18,375 nt of DNA from contig CALIAD010000152.1 in assembly GCA_938041635.1 (NCBI GenBank), positions 1 through 18,375 on the forward strand. Direction: 5' to 3'. Below are positions 13,900 to 18,375 of this stretch, piece after piece (the first letter of the stretch is position 1; each line of letters begins with the position of its first letter). The stretch is from an uncultured Atopobium sp. (GTDB lineage Bacteria > Actinomycetota > Coriobacteriia > Coriobacteriales > Atopobiaceae). The position numbers and the translations under genes are program-made. The notes beneath the pieces are model-generated. The model ran no database searches and was not told where the DNA came from. It was given only the letters and a program-made list of their open reading frames with translations.

Positions 13900-15197
13900 T
13901 AACCCACCTCCTTCCTCCTATTGAATAAGCTAAATGGCTTTTTCTCAGGAGTTGCTTGCAGGGCAATTTGAGCCTCGCGCAGTTGTGGAAGAATGCCTAA
14001 CTCGTTAAGAAAATGCGCAAGTACAAAAGAGACCGACTGTGCAAATGAAGTTTCCTCTTGTAACAGCACAGAAAGCTTTCCTTGCTGAATAAGCTCTTGA
14101 AACCCTGGTCCGCCTTCAAAAATCCTAAACATCTTTGCTGCTTCAAGACCAACCTCTGCTTTTCCAACAGAGAAGTCCTGTTTAACTCTTGGATTTGCTT
14201 TGTTCTCAAGTCGGATAATGCGAGTTCTTGCCACTCCAAGGCGCACTGCAAGTCCACTTACTTTTGCTAAAGAGTTAATGCACGTAAGAGGGTTCTCTGA
14301 AACAATAACCAGCCTATCTGCGCATTGTGCTGCCTGAGCATAGCAATCTGTTGATGCCGTCGTGGTGTCTACGAGCACCAAATCAACCAAACCAGAAACA
14401 GCTTGGAGAAAATGACTCACGCAAGGAAATAGAAGCTCTGCCATTTCAGGTTTTACACAAGGACCAAAAAGATACAAATTTTTATGGATACAAGTTGCCT
14501 TTTCTAGAAGGTTCTCTTTTTCTGAAGGTACATCAGTAACAAGATCAGAGAAGTCTTTTGGCTGCCTAATTCCAAGCTTCTCAAAAGCATTTCCATAAGA
14601 CAGGTCAAAATCAACTAACGCAACCTTCAAGCCCCAAGAAGAAGCAAGTAGCGCCATTGAAGAAACAAGTGTGGTCTTTCCCACTCCTCCTCTTCCTGAA
14701 GTGAACGTCAGAATCGGAGCTTTTAAAGTCTTATCAAGAGGAATAAGGGATTGTAGATAGGTATTTAGCTCTTGGATACTGGCAACATAATCTGAAGCTT
14801 CTGGTAAAGGCTGAGAAAGCCTGTCAGCCCCGTATGATTGATACCCTCTTCCAACCTTTACCAGATCCCCCAATTCCATAGGGTCAATAACTAAATCAAC
14901 TCCTGCTTTAGCTGCTCTAGAACGAAGTGATCCAGAAGCGCCAGATCTTACAAGCACTACACAGCGAGCATTTCCATCTTTAACAATTGCAGCCGCTAGA
15001 TTTATATCCGAAACATCGGAGCCGGTATTACCAATTAAGACTGAATAATCTTGAGGAGTTGAAGAGGCTACAATTGATCTAAGAGATGCTGCTGAATCGG
15101 CAAATTCACACCTATTGCTAATTCCCAAGTACGTAAGAATGGCTCCAATTTCAACGCGTGCGTCAAGACCTACGTATGAGATCCACTTTTCTAACAT
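13899..15197 (-). CDS. tadZ: TadZ/CpaE-like MinD-family ATPase
   Basis: A 432-residue protein. The N-terminal part (about 1-125) is receiver-like, as in other TadZ/CpaE proteins, and has DYSVLIGNTGSDVSD and RCVVLVRSGASG strands. A MinD/ParA-type ATPase follows: deviant Walker A SGRGGVGKTT (about 167-176), VALVDFDLSYGN (about 192-203) and LVLVDTTTAST (Walker B-like). TadZ proteins localise the Tad machine to its site, often a pole. Start: GTG 15200 and ATG 15197 are adjacent; ATG is chosen because GGAGG is 8 nt away and it gives a TGATG overlap with cpaB like other junctions here. Confidence 0.92.
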   Translation of the reverse strand: MLEKWISYVGLDARVEIGAILTYLGISNRCEFADSAASLRSIVASSTPQDYSVLIGNTGSDVSDINLAAAIVKDGNARCVVLVRSGASGSLRSRAAKAGVDLVIDPMELGDLVKVGRGYQSYGADRLSQPLPEASDYVASIQELNTYLQSLIPLDKTLKAPILTFTSGRGGVGKTTLVSSMALLASSWGLKVALVDFDLSYGNAFEKLGIRQPKDFSDLVTDVPSEKENLLEKATCIHKNLYLFGPCVKPEMAELLFPCVSHFLQAVSGLVDLVLVDTTTASTDCYAQAAQCADRLVIVSENPLTCINSLAKVSGLAVRLGVARTRIIRLENKANPRVKQDFSVGKAEVGLEAAKMFRIFEGGPGFQELIQQGKLSVLLQEETSFAQSVSFVLAHFLNELGILPQLREAQIALQATPEKKPFSLFNRRKEVG

Positions 15198-16024
15198 CAC
15201 GCTTCACCTCCTGGATTAGTAGACGAGTCTACTTGTGACGCACTGTCGCTGTTTTGGTTGGTTGTTGAAGAAGTAGGGTTCTCTGGATGCACATCTTCAC
15301 TTACATCAGATGAGCTTGCTTGATCTGTCTTGTCAGAAAGATCCTTTGAGTCTTCTTGTTCAACGAAGGAGTTGTTCTTTACTAAGTCCTGAGCGTTAAT
15401 CTTTGACCCAGGAAGAGTAAATCGAAGTGTTCCTCGAGCGTATGCAGAAAGCACGGCAGGAACCTGTTCAGGAGTCAATCCAAGCGTTACGGAGGAGGAA
15501 GTGTAAAGAGTGCCTTCGGTGTCATCTGACAACACCGCAATATCCGAAGCAATACAGGTAATAAGAGAATCAGTAACCTCATACGCTGCAAGCTTTGTGC
15601 CAGCACTGAGCCTCTCAGCTAATCCGTACTTCTCGCCATGGGAAATAGTGAGACCAACAAGATTTTCTGGAATAGAAATTTGAGAGGCAACTGATCGTAG
15701 ATGAAGAGAAACAACAGGCATTCCAACTCCAATAACTGATGAAACCGTACGACCCATAACATTTTCTGGATTAGTAATTGCGCCTTCGGGAATCAAATCA
15801 GAAATCCAGCTTTTTATCTGGGTATTAGAAGATGAGAGAGTTTCTCCAGGTTCTATTTGTTTTGTGGCCACCAGAATTGACGTGAGTTCTCCACCGTATT
15901 TTTGTATTGCCTCTGCTCGTGACTTCTCTGCATCAGCGCGAACGCTTTGTACGTATGCAAAGAAACAAAAACTGGCCAAAAGTGCGCTTAACACAGAAAT
16001 TAAAATTCTTGTTTTCTTAGTCAC
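15197..16024 (-). CDS. cpaB: CpaB/RcpC-like Flp pilus assembly protein with SAF domain
   Basis: A 275-residue protein and first gene of the tad operon. A membrane anchor lies at about 7-27 (ILISVLSALLASFCFFAYV). The SAF-like region (about 48-112) has ILVATKQIEPGETLSSS, followed by GRTVSSVIGVGMPVVSLHLR. The central beta-rich part is the CpaB/RcpC domain. Residues about 218-275 form a Ser/Thr/Asp/Gln/Asn-rich unstructured tail. In diderms this protein works with the secretin; no secretin is present here, so the tail may span the cell wall (inference). GTG 16024 is chosen because GGAGG is 7 nt upstream; ATG 16042 and longer options lack a ribosome site. Confidence 0.88.
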   Translation of the reverse strand: MTKKTRILISVLSALLASFCFFAYVQSVRADAEKSRAEAIQKYGGELTSILVATKQIEPGETLSSSNTQIKSWISDLIPEGAITNPENVMGRTVSSVIGVGMPVVSLHLRSVASQISIPENLVGLTISHGEKYGLAERLSAGTKLAAYEVTDSLITCIASDIAVLSDDTEGTLYTSSSVTLGLTPEQVPAVLSAYARGTLRFTLPGSKINAQDLVKNNSFVEQEDSKDLSDKTDQASSSDVSEDVHPENPTSSTTNQNSDSASQVDSSTNPGGEA

Positions 16025-16343
16025 TGTTTGTCCTCCCTCCATTTGCGATACATAGATTGTGCACTTGGCATGAGAGAGAAAATACAAAAACAAAAGATTT
16101 ACCTGCACAAATATGTCCGATAGCTGACGCGAATCTGACACAAAGTAATGTATCCACAGGCAGCAACGACGCAATGAAAAATAGGTAATTTAAATTTTTA
16201 TCTAATTTGATATATAAAAATTTTTAGAACATCATAACTGCTACATTTTTAGAGGGATTGTAATAAATGATTTTCTAAGTGATTTGCCTGACTCATGAAC
16301 GATGGTTGACCCTCCCCATTACTGGGCGGGACCAACCCTCGTT
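16025..16343 (-). other. Long 5' leader of the tad operon
   Basis: From the predicted transcription start near 16343 to GTG 16024 there are about 319 nt without a convincing gene. The 5' end is the long hairpin listed separately. A very AT-rich block (about 16185-16230) contains the palindrome TAAAAATTTTTA. The ribosome site GGAGGGAGG lies at the 3' end. One tiny 15-codon frame (16296-16249) lacks a proper ribosome site. No known riboswitch was recognised. Confidence 0.5.
16298..16343 (-). promoter_or_regulatory. Imperfect 16-bp hairpin at the predicted 5' end of the tad mRNA
   Basis: Read on the minus strand, AACGA, GGTTG, CCC and CCC on the 5' side pair with TCGTT, CAACC, GGG and GGG on the 3' side. 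The stem is interrupted by small internal mismatches or loops (G/A, GT/T, G/A), and the apical loop is about 7 nt. Four paired blocks in register over 46 nt make chance unlikely. It has no U-tract in either direction, so it is not a terminator. It may be a protective 5' stem, a protein-binding site or part of a riboswitch. Confidence 0.65.
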
Positions 16344-16349
16344 GATTTC

Positions 16350-16379
16350 AATATAGCATGTTTCCTGCTGGTTTGACAA
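16350..16379 (-). promoter_or_regulatory. Promoter candidate of the tad operon
   Basis: Minus strand: TTGTCA (16379-16374) as -35, an 18-bp spacer, and TGC-TATATT as extended -10 (-10 hexamer 16355-16350). Seven nt further is A16343, the first base of the long hairpin. The -35 overlaps the T-tract of the rsgA terminator. Confidence 0.65.
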
Positions 16380-16407
16380 AAAAGCACCCTAGTCAAGCCA
16401 GGGTGCT
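16378..16407 (-). terminator. Intrinsic terminator after rsgA
   Basis: AGCACCCT (16383-16390) pairs with AGGGTGCT (16400-16407), a perfect 8-bp stem with a 9-nt loop; the minus strand continues with six T residues. It begins 23 nt after the rsgA stop. Confidence 0.9.
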
Positions 16408-16430
16408 TAGAGGATTTACGCTGTTAAAGC

Positions 16431-17615
16431 TTAAAGCACAACATCAGGGTCAAGCAATTGCTGGCTTTCTCGCATTTCTTTTGCCAGAGATAAATAAGCC
16501 TTTAACTGGGGTTCTGTAATCTGCCCCTCATGCAGAGCGTCTTGAACGCTACATCCTGGCTCGTGAGTATGGGTGCAATCCCTAAACTTACACGTCTGAG
16601 CAGCTTCAGAGATGTGAGGGAATATCTTCTGTAATCCCCTCTCATGACCCACAATAGGTAAACTTCTAAGTCCAGGTTCGTCCACAATAACGCCAGCGTC
16701 AGGAAGCGCTACCATACGGCGAGCAACCGTTGTATGACGTCCTGCCTTATCGGACTCACGAACTTCTCCCGTTTCAAGTGCTTCATGTCCCAAAAGTGCG
16801 TTAAGAAGCGTAGATTTACCAGCACCTGATTCACCAAGCACGATGGCTATGGAACCGTAAGGAACAAGACTACGAACTGCATCAATTCCCCACGCAGCTC
16901 CGAGCTTTTGAGCGGTCCGCGCAAGATCTACAAGTGCATCGGTTTTCTCGCCCTCAAGCTTTGAAGCTGTTGCAACAATTTTTACTGTAGAGCCAAGAGC
17001 TGCGGTGATAGAAGAAATCTCTTGAGCCAAAAGCTCCGGACCTGCCACATCTGACTTAGTAAGCACCACGGCACAGGCTGCACCACAATCTTTAGAAATA
17101 ACTGCTGAGCGCACAATACGATCTACCGAGACAACCTCGCCGTCCAAGGCCTGTACTACAAGCACCAGATCAACGTTTGCGGCCAAAGTCTGCTTTTGAC
17201 CACGGGCTCCACCCTTCCAGCGAGCAATATCGGTCTCTCGCGGCAGAACCGCCTCGATGATGCCCATATCGTGCGAGTCCGGAATACGCGCACATACCCA
17301 GTCTCCAACGGCCACCGTGGAGTTCTGGCCCTTAGTCACGCGCGCGGAAAACTCGGCGCGAAACACTCCCTGCTCCGAAACAACCGCAGGAAATCCCCTA
17401 TCCAAGCGGACCACGCAGGCCATGGTCATCGTCTGGCGAGAAACCCCTTGAGCTTCAAGCTCGGATACGACGTCTGCATAAGCCTGCGTCTGAGCCGACG
17501 ATGGGGTCAGCTGTTCAAACGCTGGAACATCCAGCAATGAAGAAAGGGCCGGCAGAGACCCTTGAGTCCTGCCGGCTCCTAGTTTCTTGGAACTTTTTGT
17601 ACGCTTAGCGGACAA
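16431..17615 (-). CDS. rsgA: RsgA, ribosome small-subunit-dependent circularly permuted GTPase
   Basis: A 394-residue GTPase that assists 30S subunit maturation. An OB-like N-terminal domain lies at about 60-135. The permuted GTPase order is visible: G4 VVLTKSD (183-189), then G1 GESGAGKST (261-269), then G3 DEPG (312-315, in place of the commoner DTPG). The Zn knuckle at 342-355 is C-x4-C-x-H-x5-C (CKFRDCTHTHEPGC). It is somewhat longer than typical members because of an N-terminal Ser/Gln-rich stretch of about 55 residues. Start is TTG 17615, with GGGAG 5 nt upstream; no nearby ATG competes. The P-type ATPase gene ends 14 nt before it, so the two are probably co-transcribed. Confidence 0.95.
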   Translation of the reverse strand: MSAKRTKSSKKLGAGRTQGSLPALSSLLDVPAFEQLTPSSAQTQAYADVVSELEAQGVSRQTMTMACVVRLDRGFPAVVSEQGVFRAEFSARVTKGQNSTVAVGDWVCARIPDSHDMGIIEAVLPRETDIARWKGGARGQKQTLAANVDLVLVVQALDGEVVSVDRIVRSAVISKDCGAACAVVLTKSDVAGPELLAQEISSITAALGSTVKIVATASKLEGEKTDALVDLARTAQKLGAAWGIDAVRSLVPYGSIAIVLGESGAGKSTLLNALLGHEALETGEVRESDKAGRHTTVARRMVALPDAGVIVDEPGLRSLPIVGHERGLQKIFPHISEAAQTCKFRDCTHTHEPGCSVQDALHEGQITEPQLKAYLSLAKEMRESQQLLDPDVVL

Positions 17616-17629
17616 GAGTGCTCCCTACC

Positions 17630-18375
17630 TTATGCTTTGTTCTTCTGCACAGAACGCATAACAGCCTTGTACAGCTCCATCAGAGGAATGATAGATGCAG
17701 CTAAAAGCATTGCCATGGCGTACTCTTCAAAACCAATCTCAGCAAAGCCAAACGCCTGAGAAAGTGGTGTCTCAATTACCACAAAGGTAAGAATCAAAGA
17801 CATAACAAACGAACCCCACAGCCAAATGTTTTGGTTGGTTAGCTTAAAGATAGAACCACGCAGAGAACGCATATTGAAGGAGTGGAACATCTCAACCATA
17901 GAAAGCGTCAAGAACGCCATGGTCATACCCTCAACGCCAGCCTCTGGGTTAGTAATAACCTGTGAGATATCAAAGGTTCCATACTCAAAGTAGTGGCCAA
18001 TAAAATAGCTGGCAAGGGTGAGAAGAGCAATGATAGAGCCCTGAACAAGGCAGTCAAAGCCAACGCCACCCGCAAAGATTCCATCCTTGGGATTGCGAGG
18101 CTTGCGCTTCATAATGCCTGGTTCAGCCTTCTCGGTAGCCATAGCAAGCGCAGGCAGAGAGTCGGTAATCAGGTTAATCCACAGAAGGTGGGTAGGCTGA
18201 AGAATAGTAAAGCCAACCAGGGATGCAATAAAGACGGAAATAACCTCTGCAAGGTTGGAGCTCAAGAGGAACTGGATACACTTACGAATGTTGTCGTAGA
18301 TGCGTCTTCCCTCTTCACACGCGCTAATGATGGTGGCAAAGTTATCGTCAGCCAGAACCATATCTGCAACGCCCT
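17630..18375 (-). CDS. Type II (Ca2+-type) P-type ATPase, C-terminal part, cut by window
   Basis: Only the last 248 or so codons are in the window; the frame continues off the right edge. It starts within GVADMVLADDNFATI, the hinge segment after the P domain. Then follow M5 (LSSNLAEVISVFIASLVGF) and M6 LLWINLITDSLPALAMATE, whose Asn and Asp match the residues that bind Ca2+ site II in SERCA-type pumps. The Cation_ATPase_C region with M7-M10 follows, ending in a basic VMRSVQKNKA. A cation pump of the PacL/SERCA group is the best call; the exact ion is not proven from the tail alone. It is upstream partner of rsgA. Confidence 0.92.
   Translation of the reverse strand, partial: GVADMVLADDNFATIISACEEGRRIYDNIRKCIQFLLSSNLAEVISVFIASLVGFTILQPTHLLWINLITDSLPALAMATEKAEPGIMKRKPRNPKDGIFAGGVGFDCLVQGSIIALLTLASYFIGHYFEYGTFDISQVITNPEAGVEGMTMAFLTLSMVEMFHSFNMRSLRGSIFKLTNQNIWLWGSFVMSLILTFVVIETPLSQAFGFAEIGFEEYAMAMLLAASIIPLMELYKAVMRSVQKNKA

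Noticed and set aside
16025..16174. N-terminal extension of cpaB to 16174
   Set aside because: The extra residues precede the basic membrane anchor, lack a ribosome site, and GTG 16024 has GGAGG at ideal spacing.
16249..16296. A 15-codon frame (MSQANHLENHLLQSL) in the tad leader as a leader peptide
   Set aside because: The only purine-rich stretch upstream (GGGGAGGG) is about 13 nt away and is part of the hairpin stem, and the peptide shows no run of regulatory codons.
16298..16343. The leader hairpin as an intrinsic terminator
   Set aside because: There is no T-run on either side, and its position at the predicted RNA start does not fit.
16374..16400. Plus-strand TTGACA near 16373 as a rightward promoter
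   Set aside because: No -10-like hexamer lies at 16-18 nt, and no plus-strand gene follows; the bases belong to the minus-strand -35 and the terminator T-tract.

Overview
The window looks like a chromosomal segment of a low- to moderate-GC, single-membrane member of the Coriobacteriia, most likely an Atopobium/Lancefieldella-type organism. This rests on a Tad (tight adherence) pilus locus without a secretin, a CarD-type RNA polymerase-binding regulator, a tannase-like lipoprotein with a Tat-like signal, a small RDAC-motif protein, and strong GGAGG-type ribosome binding sites. The species call is inference; no search was run. Nearly all genes are on the minus strand and read right to left.

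Left part (1-4200): an ACT-domain protein cut by the window edge sits behind carD. Next comes a two-gene unit of an alpha/beta-hydrolase (tannase-like) lipoprotein and a membrane-anchored cyclophilin. On the plus strand lie a small RDAC-type protein and a tRNA-Phe with its own promoter and a strong terminator. Part 4197-6545: a tiny XRE repressor-like gene with a perfect inverted repeat just upstream, and a large DUF2207 membrane protein with a Gly-rich tail.

Centre (6601-16024): a dense tad operon in the order cpaB, tadZ, tadA, tadB, tadC, flp, an unknown membrane-anchored protein, a second Flp-like pilin, tadE, a large TadG-like secreted protein with a Cys/His cluster, a TadE/F-like pseudopilin, a DUF192 protein and a zinc-ribbon protein. 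Almost every junction is a start-stop overlap or a longer overlap; the only gap is 15 nt before flp. TadA powers assembly, TadB/TadC form the inner-membrane platform, TadZ probably localises the machine, CpaB is the periplasm-side (here wall-side) component, and Flp plus the G/XXXXEY-type pseudopilins build the fibre. No TadV-type prepilin peptidase and no secretin lie in the window.

Upstream of cpaB is a leader of about 320 nt. A well-formed extended -10 promoter is placed so that the predicted RNA begins exactly at the base of a long imperfect hairpin. This is the best candidate for an undescribed regulatory element here.

Right part (16378-18375): rsgA (30S assembly GTPase) and the C-terminal portion of a type II (Ca2+-type) P-type ATPase, apparently co-transcribed and ended by a clear terminator.
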